Positions 28,870 to 36,887 of a stretch of 62,936 nt of DNA are shown piece by piece. The number at the start of each line of letters is the position of its first letter. Within the stretch, counting starts at the first letter, position 1. Made by a program: the position numbers and the translations under genes. The notes beneath the pieces are model-generated. The model saw only the letters and a list, made by a program, of their open reading frames with translations. It ran no database searches and was not told the origin of the DNA. The DNA comes from Sphingomonas bacterium (lineage in GTDB: Bacteria > Pseudomonadota > Alphaproteobacteria > Sphingomonadales > Sphingomonadaceae): NCBI RefSeq assembly GCF_028292945.1, contig NZ_JAQGLJ010000120.1, forward strand, positions 1 through 62,936. Reading direction: 5' to 3'.

Positions 28870-28893
28870 TCATATAAAGAATTCTTTATATGA
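28870..28893. promoter_or_regulatory. 24-bp perfect palindrome, likely operator of the met operon
   Basis: Half-site TCATATAAAGAA followed directly by its exact reverse complement TTCTTTATATGA. Very AT-rich in a GC-rich genome, and only six bases before the GTG start of the ArsR-methyltransferase gene. Size and symmetry fit an ArsR-type dimer site, so autoregulation and control of the met operon are likely. It also lies ~60 bp upstream of the divergent lipoprotein gene. Confidence 0.8.
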
Positions 28894-28955
28894 CGTCAAT
28901 CGGACCTGTTCCGACTTACCTGCGTTAGGCCCGCGATCTGTTCTGGAGTGAAACG

Positions 28956-29300
28956 ATGAAGCTTGCCGCGCTCGCCCCCCTCACGCTCGCTGCCATGCTG
29001 GCGCTGTCCGCCTGCACCGTGTCCGTCGACAACGACACCGCCGCGGACGCCAACGCCGCCGCCGCCGACGTGTCCGCCACCACACGGAATGCGGTCGACG
29101 ACGTCGACGCCGCCGTGGAACAGGCGATCGACGCGGGAGAGAACGCTGCTGACTCGGCGGGTGCCCGCACAGACGCGGCGCTGGAAGACGCCGGCACCGC
29201 GCTCGACAATGCCGCCGACCATGTCGGCGCCGCGACCGACAATGCGCGACGCGAAGCCGGTCGCGGCCTCCAGGCGCTCGGCAACGAACTGGAGCGGTGA
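28956..29300 (+). CDS. Alanine/aspartate-rich lipoprotein
   Basis: 114-aa lipoprotein precursor: MKLAALAPLTLAAMLALSAC ends in a lipobox (LSAC, Cys ~20). The rest is a series of 11-residue-like amphipathic helical repeats rich in Ala, Asp and Asn (AVDDVDAAVEQAIDAGENAA, TDAALEDAGTALDNAADHVG, etc.), similar to apolipoprotein- or LEA-like helices. Function unknown; such proteins may lie on the inner face of the outer membrane. Divergent from the met operon; the palindrome at 28870-28893 is in the shared intergenic region. A family A repeat follows the stop. Confidence 0.78.
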   Translation: MKLAALAPLTLAAMLALSACTVSVDNDTAADANAAAADVSATTRNAVDDVDAAVEQAIDAGENAADSAGARTDAALEDAGTALDNAADHVGAATDNARREAGRGLQALGNELER

Positions 29301-29312
29301 CGCGACCGCGCC

Positions 29313-29408
29313 GTCATGCTGAACTTGTTTCAGCATCCACGCGGCTCGGGAGCGTCGCGTGCATCCGGCAGTGATCGCACGGACCCTGAAACAAGTTCCG
29401 GGTGACGA
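29313..29408. repeat. Sphingomonad palindromic repeat, copy 3 (family A)
   Basis: Left arm GTCATGCTGAACTTGTTTCA and right arm CCCTGAAACAAGTTCCGGGT with a ~45-bp variable middle. Lies 13 bp after the lipoprotein stop and may serve as its terminator. Confidence 0.88.
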
Positions 29409-29436
29409 AGGAGGAGGTCGGGCGTAAGCTTCGTCC

Positions 29437-29607
29437 ATGCGCCTCCTCCCCCTCGCCCTCCTCCTCGCCGCCTGCTCGCCGGACCCCGATCCTCAGCCTG
29501 GCGGACTCACCGCCGACGACGAGCAGCAGCTGAACGAGGCGGCCGAGATGCTCGACGCCAACGCCGTCGATCTCGACGAAGTCACCACCAATGAGGCGCA
29601 GCCATGA
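29437..29607 (+). CDS. 56-aa small lipoprotein coupled to aldo/keto reductase
   Basis: MRLLPLALLLAACSPDPDPQ: a short signal sequence with lipobox LAAC (Cys13), then an acidic tail (TADDEQQLNEAAEMLDANAVD). The TGA stop overlaps the ATG of the aldo/keto reductase gene (ATGA), so the two are translationally coupled. GAGGAGG stands ~20 bases upstream. Function unknown. The codon pattern and the overlap are the support for a real gene. Confidence 0.7.
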   Translation: MRLLPLALLLAACSPDPDPQPGGLTADDEQQLNEAAEMLDANAVDLDEVTTNEAQP

Positions 29608-30581
29608 TCCCCCATCGCCGGCCCGAGGCCGAAGGCCGACTTCGTCGCTTGGGCTCGACCGACCTTGAGCTTTCCCCGCTGGTGCTCGGCGGCAACGTGT
29701 TCGGCTGGACCGCCGATCGCGCCGCCAGCTTCGCGGTGCTCGACGCGTTCGTCGCGGGAGGCGGGACGATGATCGATACCGCCGATGTCTATTCCGCCTG
29801 GGTGCCGGGTCATCGTGGCGGCGAGTCGGAAGCGGTGCTGGGCGAGTGGCTGAAGGCGTCGGGCAGGCGTGACGACGTGCTCATCGCCACCAAGGTCGGA
29901 ATGCTGCCCGGCGAAGGCGGCGCAACGCTCGCGCCCGCCCGCATCGCCGCGGCCTGCGAGGCCTCGCTCCAGCGGCTCGGCACCGATCGCATCGACGTCT
30001 ATTTTGCGCACCAGGACGATGAGGAGGTCGCGCAGGAGGACTATCTTGCCGCCTTCGGCAAGCTGGTCACGGCCGGCAAGGTTCGCGTCGTCGGAGCCTC
30101 CAACTTCTCCGCCGCTCGTCTCAGATCGGCGGTCGATCTGTCGAACGGCAGCGACCTGCCCCGCATCGGCGTGCTTCAGCCCGAGTACAATCTCGTCAGC
30201 CGCGCAAAGTTCGAAGGCGAGCTGCAGGCCTATTGCGTGCAGGAGAATATCGGGGTCGTCCCCTATTACGGACTCGCCAGCGGCTTTCTCACCGGCAAAT
30301 ACCGGTCCGAAGCCGACCTGAAGCAGAGCGTCCGCGGCGGTCGCATGGCCGAGCTGCTGACCGGCAAGGGTGCGGCCATGCTCGCCGCGATGGACGCGAT
30401 CGCCGCCGACACCGGCGCAACGCTCGCCCAGATCGCGCTTGCCTGGCTGATCGCCCAACCCGGCGTCACCGCGCCGATCGCCAGCGCCACCTCCGTCGCG
30501 CAGCTGAAGGAACTGCTGCCCGCCATGACGCTGGAGCTCAGCGAGGACCAGCTCGCCCGCCTGTCCACCGCGGGCTGCTGA
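29604..30581 (+). CDS. Aldo/keto reductase
   Basis: 325-aa NADPH-dependent oxidoreductase of the aldo/keto reductase TIM-barrel superfamily (YhdN/Tas-like group). The catalytic tetrad is visible: Asp and Tyr in MIDTADVYSAW, Lys in VLIATKVGML, and His in DVYFAHQDD. Other marks: RVVGASNFSAARL and GVLQPEYNLVSR, and the NADP site near VTAPIASATSVAQLKELL. Substrate cannot be told. Preceded by, and overlapping, the small lipoprotein gene. Confidence 0.92.
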   Translation: MIPHRRPEAEGRLRRLGSTDLELSPLVLGGNVFGWTADRAASFAVLDAFVAGGGTMIDTADVYSAWVPGHRGGESEAVLGEWLKASGRRDDVLIATKVGMLPGEGGATLAPARIAAACEASLQRLGTDRIDVYFAHQDDEEVAQEDYLAAFGKLVTAGKVRVVGASNFSAARLRSAVDLSNGSDLPRIGVLQPEYNLVSRAKFEGELQAYCVQENIGVVPYYGLASGFLTGKYRSEADLKQSVRGGRMAELLTGKGAAMLAAMDAIAADTGATLAQIALAWLIAQPGVTAPIASATSVAQLKELLPAMTLELSEDQLARLSTAGC

Positions 30582-30592
30582 ACGTACGCGCG

Positions 30593-30920
30593 ATGGCGAC
30601 CGCCGACGCCTTCAATCGCGGTCCTGTTTTCCATCATCATCGGCCTCGCCGCGACCGAGCTGTTGCAGGGCATCCGCGGGCTGCTCGTCGCGCGGGCGCG
30701 CACCACGATCTACTGGCGCGCACTGTTTCGCGCTGCGATGCTGCTGCTGGTGCTGGCGCAGACCTGGTGGGCGATCTTCGGCTTGCGCGGGCAGGTGGAA
30801 TGGACCTTCTGCCTGTATGCCGTCGTGCTGCTCCACGTCACCCTTCTCGACCTGGTCGCCGCGCTGGCGCTGCTACTCTCGGGCGAGACCGTTAGCCCAT
30901 ATTTTGCCGATCACCTGTAG
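30593..30920 (+). pseudogene. Small membrane protein gene with frameshift
   Basis: ATG at 30593 opens MATADAFN in one frame; the continuation AVLFSIIIGLAATELLQGIR, then YWRALFRAAMLLLVLAQTWW and LYAVVLLHVTLLDLVAALAL, lies one frame away, joined at the AATCGCGG near 30614-30620. Removing one base there gives a continuous three-helix membrane protein of ~108 aa ending SPYFADHL. So the gene is frameshifted (true mutation or sequencing error) or it uses a TTG start at 30663 and is N-terminally short. Family not recognised; small sphingomonad membrane proteins with this type of start exist but no function is known. Confidence 0.55.
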
Positions 30921-30926
30921 TGGCCG

Positions 30927-31073
30927 ATGGCGTTGGGTAAGCTCGGCAGCGGGTGGGTTGCCTATGTAAACGGTCATCGCTTCGAAGCGGCGTGCGGTCC
31001 CCTCGATCTGGCACAAGCCATTCGCGTGTTTCGTGAATGGGTCGAGAAGCCGACGCCAGGGTCATCGCTTTAG
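30927..31073 (+). CDS. Possible 48-aa hypothetical protein
   Basis: ATG at 30927 opens a short frame: MALGKLGSGWVAYVNGHRFE, then DLAQAIRVFREWVEK. Mixed polar/hydrophobic composition and a predicted helix near the end look like a small folded protein, but the ribosome-binding site is weak and codon use is less GC-biased than its neighbours. It fits exactly between the broken membrane-protein gene and the convergent ScfR gene. Not recognised. Confidence 0.35.
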   Translation: MALGKLGSGWVAYVNGHRFEAACGPLDLAQAIRVFREWVEKPTPGSSL

Positions 31074-31076
31074 CCC

Positions 31077-32483
31077 CTAATCCCCCGCGAACGTCAGCGC
31101 GGACACCCGGCGCTCGCGCTCGTTGATCAGCAGCGCCCGCCCCCTCGGCGGCAGCGAGCGTTGCGGACAATCCGGCCGCAGGCACGCCGCGCAGCCCAAC
31201 CCGATTGGCGTCGCGTCGCCAGCCAGATCGATTCCCCGCGCGGCCGCCAGTCCGGCCGCCTGCCCCGCCTCGACACCCAGCCCGACCGCGAACTCCGCCG
31301 CCACCGCGCCGACCTGGCGACCTTGCGGCACCACCGTTCGCGCCATCGTGAGCCAGCGTTCTCCGCCTGCCGCTGACACTGATCCGGGGCCGGGCAACTC
31401 GACCAGCTGCACGGCGAGCTCCCCCGGGCGGTCGAACGCATGGTGCAGCCGCCACAACGGGCACCGCCCCTCCGCCGCCGCCAGCGCTGAACCGCTCCCG
31501 CCCGCATAGCGTTTCGACGCCTGTCCCGCGCGATCGACTCGCACCATGAAGAACGGCAAACCGCGCGCACCGACCCGCTGCAAGGTCGTCAGCCGATGCG
31601 CCACCTGCTCGAACCCGGCACCGAAGCGCCGCTGCAACAGCTCGACGTCATAACCCGTCGCCTCGCATGCGCGCAGGAAGCGGTCATAGGGCATCATCAG
31701 CGCCGCCGCCCAATAGCTGACCAGATGCCGCCGAAAGAGCCGCTCCGCTCCCCGGTCCGCGATCTCCGCGCCCTTGGTCAATGCGTCGATCTCAGCCCGC
31801 GCCTCGATCTGCGCCAGCTGCGACGCGGCGGCAAAGGTCCGCGACGCGCGGTCGAGCAGTTCCGACAGCTGCAACTGGCGAGCGTGCAGGTCCACGCGGC
31901 GAAGCAGGTCGGGCATGACGTCGACCGGCAGCACGCGGATGGCGAGGTGATGCTTCACCCGCAGCCGCTCGGCGATCGCACCGTACAGGTCGTCGCTGCC
32001 CAGCCGCAGCTCGTCCGCCAGTGCCTCCGCGCCGGCGTCGAGGTCCGCGAAGTGGTTTCGCCACCGCTCGATCGCTCCCCGCACCGCGCCGCCTGGGCTG
32101 TCCTCCACCGCCCGCTCCGTGCCCGCCCCGCCCCGGTCGAACGCCCGCGCGAACGCCTCGGCGCCGCCCGGCGCAGCCGCAAGCCATTCCGCCACCTCGT
32201 TGCGGTCGATCTCCAGGTCGGCGAACAGTGGATCGGCCAGCCGCCGGCGGATCGCATCCGCGCCGCCGCCCGGCTCTGCCGCCCTAAGCAGGCGCGGATC
32301 GAAGTCGAACCGCTCGGCCAGCCGCACCAGCAGCCCCGCCGACACCGGCCGTTGATTGCGCTCGACCAGGTTGAGGTAGCTGGGGCTGATCTCCAGCACC
32401 TCCGCCATCGCCGCCTGCGTCAGCCCCGCTTGCCGCCGCACGCGCCGCACCGCGTGCCCGGCCATCAGCTTGCGTTCTGCCAT
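31077..32483 (-). CDS. ScfR/RamB-type regulator (XRE HTH + ImmA/IrrE-like domain)
   Basis: 468 aa. N-terminal XRE helix-turn-helix (RVRRQAGLTQAAMAEVLEIS, SYLNLVERNQRPVS), a middle ImmA/IrrE-like region (LAIRVLPVDVMPDLLRRVD) and a long C-terminal DUF2083 domain with GARGLPFFMVRVDRAGQASKRY and a cysteine cluster (GLGCAACLRPDCPQR). This is the short-chain-fatty-acyl-regulator family (ScfR/RamB/PrpC2-R type), which controls glyoxylate- or propionate-cycle genes by sensing acyl-CoA. It is divergent from aceA, so I infer it regulates isocitrate lyase and itself. The zinc-protease HExxH motif of IrrE is not visible. Confidence 0.9.
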   Translation of the reverse strand: MAERKLMAGHAVRRVRRQAGLTQAAMAEVLEISPSYLNLVERNQRPVSAGLLVRLAERFDFDPRLLRAAEPGGGADAIRRRLADPLFADLEIDRNEVAEWLAAAPGGAEAFARAFDRGGAGTERAVEDSPGGAVRGAIERWRNHFADLDAGAEALADELRLGSDDLYGAIAERLRVKHHLAIRVLPVDVMPDLLRRVDLHARQLQLSELLDRASRTFAAASQLAQIEARAEIDALTKGAEIADRGAERLFRRHLVSYWAAALMMPYDRFLRACEATGYDVELLQRRFGAGFEQVAHRLTTLQRVGARGLPFFMVRVDRAGQASKRYAGGSGSALAAAEGRCPLWRLHHAFDRPGELAVQLVELPGPGSVSAAGGERWLTMARTVVPQGRQVGAVAAEFAVGLGVEAGQAAGLAAARGIDLAGDATPIGLGCAACLRPDCPQRSLPPRGRALLINERERRVSALTFAGD

Positions 32484-32527
32484 GTCCTACACGCCTTTCG
32501 CCTGCTACGACTCGCTTCGGCACCCTT

Positions 32528-32542
32528 TGTAAAGTATTTACA
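32528..32542. promoter_or_regulatory. Candidate ScfR operator in the aceA promoter region
   Basis: TGTAAAGTATTTACA: 6-bp inverted arms with a 3-bp spacer, AT-rich against a GC-rich background, 45 bp from the regulator start and 140 bp from aceA. A further half-site (TGTAAA) lies near 32667, just before the aceA start. RamB-type regulators use TTTGCAAA-like sites, so the similarity is suggestive. Confidence 0.65.
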
Positions 32543-32681
32543 GCAATACAGAAGAACGTATCGGGCGGGCCACAGGGATACGCGATACCGCGGCGTTTAC
32601 GGCTGAACTTCCATTGAACTTCCGTCATTGTCTCTCGTGTCACGGCCGCGTTGTTCCAGATCGGCTGTAAATGGGAAGACA

Positions 32682-33968
32682 ATGATGGCTACCACCTTCG
32701 AAGACCTGATCCCCGCCCCCGCTGGCCGTTTCGACGGCATCAAGCGGCCCTACACCCCCGACGATGTGGCGAAGCTGCGCGGCTCGGTCCCGATCGAGCA
32801 CACGCTCGCCAGGCGCGGCGCGCTCAAGCTGTGGGAGCTGCTCAACACCGAGGATTACGTCCATTCGCTGGGCGCGATGACGGGCAACCAGGCGATGCAG
32901 ATGGTCCGCGCCGGGCTGAAGGCGATCTATCTGTCCGGCTGGCAGGTCGCCGCCGATGCCAACACCGCAGGCGCGATGTACCCCGATCAGTCGCTCTACC
33001 CCGCCAATGCCGGACCGGAGCTGTGCAAGCGCATCAACAACGCTCTGCAACGCGCCGATCAGATCGAGCATAGCGAAGGCGGTGCAACGCGCGACTGGTT
33101 CGCACCGATAGTCGCCGACGCCGAGGCCGGCTTTGGCGGCCCGCTCAACTGTTTCGAGATCATGAAGGCCTACATCGCCGCCGGTGCCGCCGGCGTTCAC
33201 TACGAGGACCAGCTCGCGTCGGAGAAGAAGTGCGGCCATCTCGGCGGCAAGGTGCTGATCCCCACCCAGGCGCACATTCGCAATCTCGACGCGGCGCGTC
33301 TCGCCGCCGACGTGTCGGGCGTGCCGACCGTGATCTGTGCGCGGACCGACGCGGAGTCCGCCAAGCTCATCACGTCGGACGTCGACGAGCGCGACCACGA
33401 GTTCCTGACCGGCGAGCGCACCGCCGAGGGCTTCTTCCGCCTCAAGGACGGCTCCGGAGTCGACCATTGCATCAAGCGCGGTCTGGCCTTTGCCGAACAT
33501 GCCGATCTGCTGTGGTGGGAAACGAGCTACCCCAATCTCGACGACGCTCGCCGCTTCGCCGAGGCGATCAAGAAGCAGTTCCCCAACAAGATGCTGGCCT
33601 ACAACTGCTCGCCTTCATTCAACTGGGCGGCGAAGCTCGACGCCGACACGATCGCCAAGTTCCAGCGCGAGATCGGCGCGATGGGCTACAAGTACCAGTT
33701 CGTGACCCTGGCCGGCTTCCACCAGCTCAACTACGGCATGTTCGAGCTGGCGAGCGGCTATCGCGACCGTGGCATGGCGGCCTATTCCGAACTCCAGCAG
33801 GCCGAGTTCGCCAGCGAGAGCAAGGGCTACACCGCGACCCGTCACCAGCGCGAGGTCGGCACCGGCTATTTCGACTTGGTTGCGCAGGCCGTCGCCGGCG
33901 GCGAAAGCTCGACGACCGCGCTCGCGGAGTCGACCGAGGCCGATCAGTTCAGGAAGGAAGCAGCATGA
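32682..33968 (+). CDS. aceA: Isocitrate lyase
   Basis: 428-aa enzyme of the glyoxylate bypass that splits isocitrate into succinate and glyoxylate, needed for growth on acetate or fatty acids. Marks: [29 protein letters not shown], the active-site loop [16 protein letters not shown] (Cys184), and [10 protein letters not shown] use the ATG at 32682 (an adjacent ATG at 32685 is equally possible); sequence upstream of it is not conserved. Regulated most likely by the divergent ScfR-type protein. The stop overlaps the start of a 61-aa gene (ATGA). Malate synthase is not in the window. Confidence 0.95.
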   Translation: MMATTFEDLIPAPAGRFDGIKRPYTPDDVAKLRGSVPIEHTLARRGALKLWELLNTEDYVHSLGAMTGNQAMQMVRAGLKAIYLSGWQVAADANTAGAMYPDQSLYPANAGPELCKRINNALQRADQIEHSEGGATRDWFAPIVADAEAGFGGPLNCFEIMKAYIAAGAAGVHYEDQLASEKKCGHLGGKVLIPTQAHIRNLDAARLAADVSGVPTVICARTDAESAKLITSDVDERDHEFLTGERTAEGFFRLKDGSGVDHCIKRGLAFAEHADLLWWETSYPNLDDARRFAEAIKKQFPNKMLAYNCSPSFNWAAKLDADTIAKFQREIGAMGYKYQFVTLAGFHQLNYGMFELASGYRDRGMAAYSELQQAEFASESKGYTATRHQREVGTGYFDLVAQAVAGGESSTTALAESTEADQFRKEAA

Positions 33969-34150
33969 GCGACGACATCGACGCCCGCGAACGCCCGACC
34001 GATGGAGGCCGGCCCCGCGCCGTTCTGTCGCCGATGGACTTCGACCTGTTGAAAGAAGCCGTGGGCGAATACATCCGCAACATGCCCGAGGACGACACCC
34101 GCTCGCGCCAGTACACGCAGCTGTACCATCGGCTGGGACGGGCTGGCTGA
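33965..34150 (+). CDS. 61-aa conserved hypothetical protein coupled to aceA
   Basis: ATG inside the aceA stop. Product: [20 protein letters not shown] then [18 protein letters not shown] and [14 protein letters not shown] charged N-terminus is followed by one amphipathic helical pair, which looks like a small soluble protein-interaction module. The ATGA overlap means it is made with isocitrate lyase. I do not recognise a family name; such short genes after aceA occur in other sphingomonads as far as I know. A possible role is partner or stability factor of the enzyme (speculation). Confidence 0.75.
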   Translation: MSDDIDARERPTDGGRPRAVLSPMDFDLLKEAVGEYIRNMPEDDTRSRQYTQLYHRLGRAG

Positions 34151-34166
34151 GCAGCCGAACGGTCTG

Positions 34167-34194
34167 CCCGCCGGCGCCTGGAGGTGCCGGCGGG
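34167..34194. terminator. Terminator-like hairpin after aceA operon
   Basis: CCCGCCGGCGCC, TGGA loop, GGTGCCGGCGGG: a 12-bp stem with one G-U pair, 16 bp after the last stop. No T tract follows. Confidence 0.6.
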
Positions 34195-34246
34195 TAGAGC
34201 CATGCGCAGTCTAGCCGAACGCAAGTGAAAAATCTAAATAGCGATC

Positions 34247-34861
34247 ATGTCTCGACTTATTGGCTTCTTCTCTGCCTTTCTGCTCCTGATCGGCCTCGCC
34301 ATTCCGGCGCAGGCGGCGGTCACGGTCACCTTCTGGAGCCATGAATTCGGCAACAGCTTTCCGCATGCCTTCGTGTCCGTGCGCGGCGTGCCGGATGCTG
34401 GCGGACCAGCCGTCGACACCACCTATGGCTTCACCGCGAGGACGATCTCGCCCGCCATCCTGTTCGGCGCCGTTCCTGGCCGCGTCGAGCCGCTGAAGCC
34501 GTCCTACATCGCGTCGAGCGATGCGCAGTTCTCGATGGTGCTGACCGATGCGCAATATAATCAGCTGCTGGCGCTGGTGTCCGGGTGGAGTGAGAAGACC
34601 GGCGACGCCACCTACCGCCTAAACGGCCGCAACTGCGTTCACTTCGTCAAGGAGGCGGCGCGTGCCGTCGGCCTTTCCCGCCTCGATTATCCCAAGCTGA
34701 TGAAGAAGCCGCGCTCATACCTGCTCGCGGTTCAGGCGGCCAACGCGGCGCGGGTCACGAAGATCAACCAGAACGGCAAGGCATACCTCGCGACACTGCC
34801 GCCGCTGGCGTCACCCGCTCTCATGCCCGCGCCTGCCAGGGGGCTCGCCCCTGCCCCCTAG
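34247..34861 (+). CDS. Secreted protein with LRAT/permuted-papain-like motifs
   Basis: 204 aa. Signal peptide MSRLIGFFSAFLLLIGLAIP, cleaved near AQAA. The mature part has SHEFGNSFPHAFVSV early and NGRNCVHFVKEAARAVGL later: a His then an N-C-x-H-F-V box, the order seen in circularly permuted NlpC/P60 or LRAT-like proteins (NCEHFV in LRAT/H-REV107). So it may be a cysteine hydrolase or acyltransferase of that fold, but this is only motif-level evidence. Low-complexity Ala/Pro tail. It is convergent with bdhA and the two genes share four bases (CTAG). Confidence 0.65.
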   Translation: MSRLIGFFSAFLLLIGLAIPAQAAVTVTFWSHEFGNSFPHAFVSVRGVPDAGGPAVDTTYGFTARTISPAILFGAVPGRVEPLKPSYIASSDAQFSMVLTDAQYNQLLALVSGWSEKTGDATYRLNGRNCVHFVKEAARAVGLSRLDYPKLMKKPRSYLLAVQAANAARVTKINQNGKAYLATLPPLASPALMPAPARGLAPAP

Positions 34862-35643
34862 GCGGCCGTCCAGCCACCGTCCACGGACAGGTTCGCGCCG
34901 GTGATCGACCGCGCCTCGTCGCGGCACAGATACACCGCCAGCGCGGCGACCTCCTCCGGCGTGACGAAACGCTTGGTCGGCTGCGCTGCGAGCAGCACGT
35001 CGTCGATCACCTGCTCGCGCGTCAGCCCGCGTGCGCGCATCGTATCGGGGATCTGGTTCTCGACCAGCGGTGTCCAGACATAGCCCGGCGACACCATGTT
35101 CACCGTCACGCCACTGGTCGCCGCCTCCAGCGCTAGCGTCTTGGTCAGCCCTGCCAGCCCGTGCTTGGCCATGACATAGGCCGACTTGTTCGGGCTCGCG
35201 ACCAGGCTGTGCGCGGAGCCTGTGGTAACGATCCGGCCCCACCCCTTGTCCCGCATGTGCGGCAGTGCTGCGCGCGCGAGGTGCCAGGCGGAGGACATCA
35301 CGATCGCGATGATCGCATCGTATCGTTCGACCGGAAAATCGGCGATCGGTGCGACATGCTGGATGCCGGCATTGTTGACGATGATGTCGACGGAGCCAGT
35401 CGAAGCCACCACCCGATCGACCATCGCCGCGATCTGTGAGGGCTGGGACATGTCGGCCGCATCGTACAACGCCTGCGCCCCGCTTGAGTCCGCCAGCCCA
35501 CCGCGCGCGTGCTCGATCGCGTCCGCCTCGCCAAACCCGTTGATGACGAGGGTGGCGCCCTCCGCCGCCAGCCCGCGCGCGATCGCCAGGCCGATCCCGC
35601 TGGTGGAGCCCGTCACAATGGCCGTCTTGCCGCGCAGAAACAT
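34858..35643 (-). CDS. bdhA: 3-hydroxybutyrate dehydrogenase (SDR family)
   Basis: 261-aa classical short-chain dehydrogenase. NAD site TGSTSGIGLAIA (11-22), NNAG at 90-93, catalytic Ser143, Tyr156, Lys160 in TTGSAHSLVASPNKSAYVMA. The long C-terminal segment (SPGYVWTPLVENQIPDTMRA, REQVIDDVLLAAQPTKRFVT) matches D-3-hydroxybutyrate dehydrogenase, which oxidises 3-hydroxybutyrate to acetoacetate in PHB or ketone-body use. ATG at 35643 follows AAGGA at a good distance. Other SDR substrates cannot be fully excluded. Confidence 0.85.
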   Translation of the reverse strand: MFLRGKTAIVTGSTSGIGLAIARGLAAEGATLVINGFGEADAIEHARGGLADSSGAQALYDAADMSQPSQIAAMVDRVVASTGSVDIIVNNAGIQHVAPIADFPVERYDAIIAIVMSSAWHLARAALPHMRDKGWGRIVTTGSAHSLVASPNKSAYVMAKHGLAGLTKTLALEAATSGVTVNMVSPGYVWTPLVENQIPDTMRARGLTREQVIDDVLLAAQPTKRFVTPEEVAALAVYLCRDEARSITGANLSVDGGWTAA

Positions 35644-35748
35644 AGGGTAGTCCTTCTTTATCGCCGTGCTTTGGCGTCGCTCACGGGGCCGTGCAACCCG
35701 GACGTGCCCCAAAGCATTGCACCTCCGTAACGGCTGAGGGTAACCGCC

Positions 35749-36669
35749 ATGCGTCTCGACGACTTCGATCCCAACATCAACGTCGGCTCCCAAAGCGACC
35801 GCGGCGGCGGCTTTGGCGGCTTTGGCGGGGGCGGCGGCGGCGGATTGCTGATGGGCCTGCTGCCACTGATCGCCAGCCGCTTCGGCTGCGGTGGGATCAT
35901 CGTCCTGCTGATCGTGATGGCGGTGTTCGGCGGCGGGTTGGGTGGCCTCGGCAGCATGGTGGGGATGGGCGGAACGCCGCAGGTGGCGACCCGCTCCGCG
36001 TCGGCAGAAGGCGGCGGCGCGGCGGCGATCTGCTCGACCGACCCGGCGCGACGCGCGACCTGCAACGCCTTCTCATCCGCCGAGAACACGTGGGAGGCCC
36101 TCTATGCCCAGGCGGGGCAGCGCTTCGAGGCACCATCGCTACAGTTCTTCGACGGGAACGGCCAGTCCGGCTGCGGCGCCGCGCAGGCCGCAATGGGCCC
36201 GTTCTACTGCCCGCTGGATCGCGGCATCTATATCGACACCACGTTCTTCAACGAGCTCGCCACCAAGTTCGGCGCGGCGGGCGACTTCGCCCAATATTAT
36301 GTGGTCGCTCACGAGTTCGGCCATCACATCCAGACGCTGACCGGCGCCTCGGCGCGTGTGCAGCAGATCCAGCGCTCGTCGAGCCGGGCGGAGGGTAACG
36401 CCGCGTCCGTGCGGCTTGAGCTGCAGGCCGATTGCTATGCCGGCGTCTGGGCCGCGCAGAACCGCCAGCGACTGGAGCCGGGCGATGTCGAAGAAGGAAT
36501 GACCGCCGCTGCCGCGATTGGAGACGACAGGTTGCAGGGTCAAAGCGGCCGCAACATCAACCAGGAGAGCTTCACCCACGGCAGTTCCGAGCAGCGGCAG
36601 CGGTGGTTGCAGCGTGGCCTGCGGAGCGGCGACCCGGCACAGTGCGATACGTTCAGCGGGGCGATCTAA
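35749..36669 (+). CDS. Neutral zinc metallopeptidase (YpfJ/DUF2342-like)
   Basis: 306 aa. The N-terminus is Gly-rich (GGFGGFGGGGGGGLLMGLL) before one membrane helix (~residues 42-66), so the catalytic part is periplasmic. The metallopeptidase motif VVAHEFGHHIQTL lies at ~185-197 with the third ligand region LELQADCYAGVWA. Other family marks: FYCPLDRGIYIDTTFFNEL and SFTHGSSEQRQRWLQRGL. This is the 'putative neutral zinc metallopeptidase' family with no known substrate. Divergent from bdhA with ~105 bp between. Confidence 0.9.
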   Translation: MRLDDFDPNINVGSQSDRGGGFGGFGGGGGGGLLMGLLPLIASRFGCGGIIVLLIVMAVFGGGLGGLGSMVGMGGTPQVATRSASAEGGGAAAICSTDPARRATCNAFSSAENTWEALYAQAGQRFEAPSLQFFDGNGQSGCGAAQAAMGPFYCPLDRGIYIDTTFFNELATKFGAAGDFAQYYVVAHEFGHHIQTLTGASARVQQIQRSSSRAEGNAASVRLELQADCYAGVWAAQNRQRLEPGDVEEGMTAAAAIGDDRLQGQSGRNINQESFTHGSSEQRQRWLQRGLRSGDPAQCDTFSGAI

Positions 36670-36811
36670 ACTGCGGCTCAAGGGGCGGCAGGATGGTGGA
36701 TGGTCCGGCGACGACGGGTCGTCGAGACCTGCCAGAGCGCATGTTGCATCGCTGGGGGAGTGCCGCTAAGCGCAACGCTCCCCGGAGGGCGAACGCCTCC
36801 GGCGGGTGCGC

Positions 36812-36887
36812 GGGGCTGTAGCTCAGATGGGAGAGCGCTGCAATCGCACTGCAGAGGTCAGGGGTTCGATTCCCCTCAGCTCCACCA
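36812..36887 (+). tRNA. tRNA-Ala (anticodon CGC)
   Basis: 76-nt cloverleaf including encoded CCA. Acceptor stem GGGGCTG/CAGCTCC, D-arm GCTCAGATGGGAGAGC, anticodon stem CTGCA/TGCAG with loop ATCGCAC (anticodon CGC, reads GCG), variable loop AGGTC, T-arm GGGGTTCGATTCCCC. A hairpin (CCGGAGG/CCTCCGG) lies just upstream. The downstream 900 bp hold decayed genes, suggesting an old integration site. Confidence 0.95.

Noticed and set aside
28870..28893. Reading the AT-rich palindrome as an intrinsic terminator
   Set aside because: It lies before, not after, genes on both sides, has no loop and no U tract; operator fits better.
25639..28955. Cobalamin or SAM riboswitch ahead of the methionine genes
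   Set aside because: The leader of the operon is only a few bases plus the palindrome; no B12-box or SAM-aptamer-like conserved sequence was seen.
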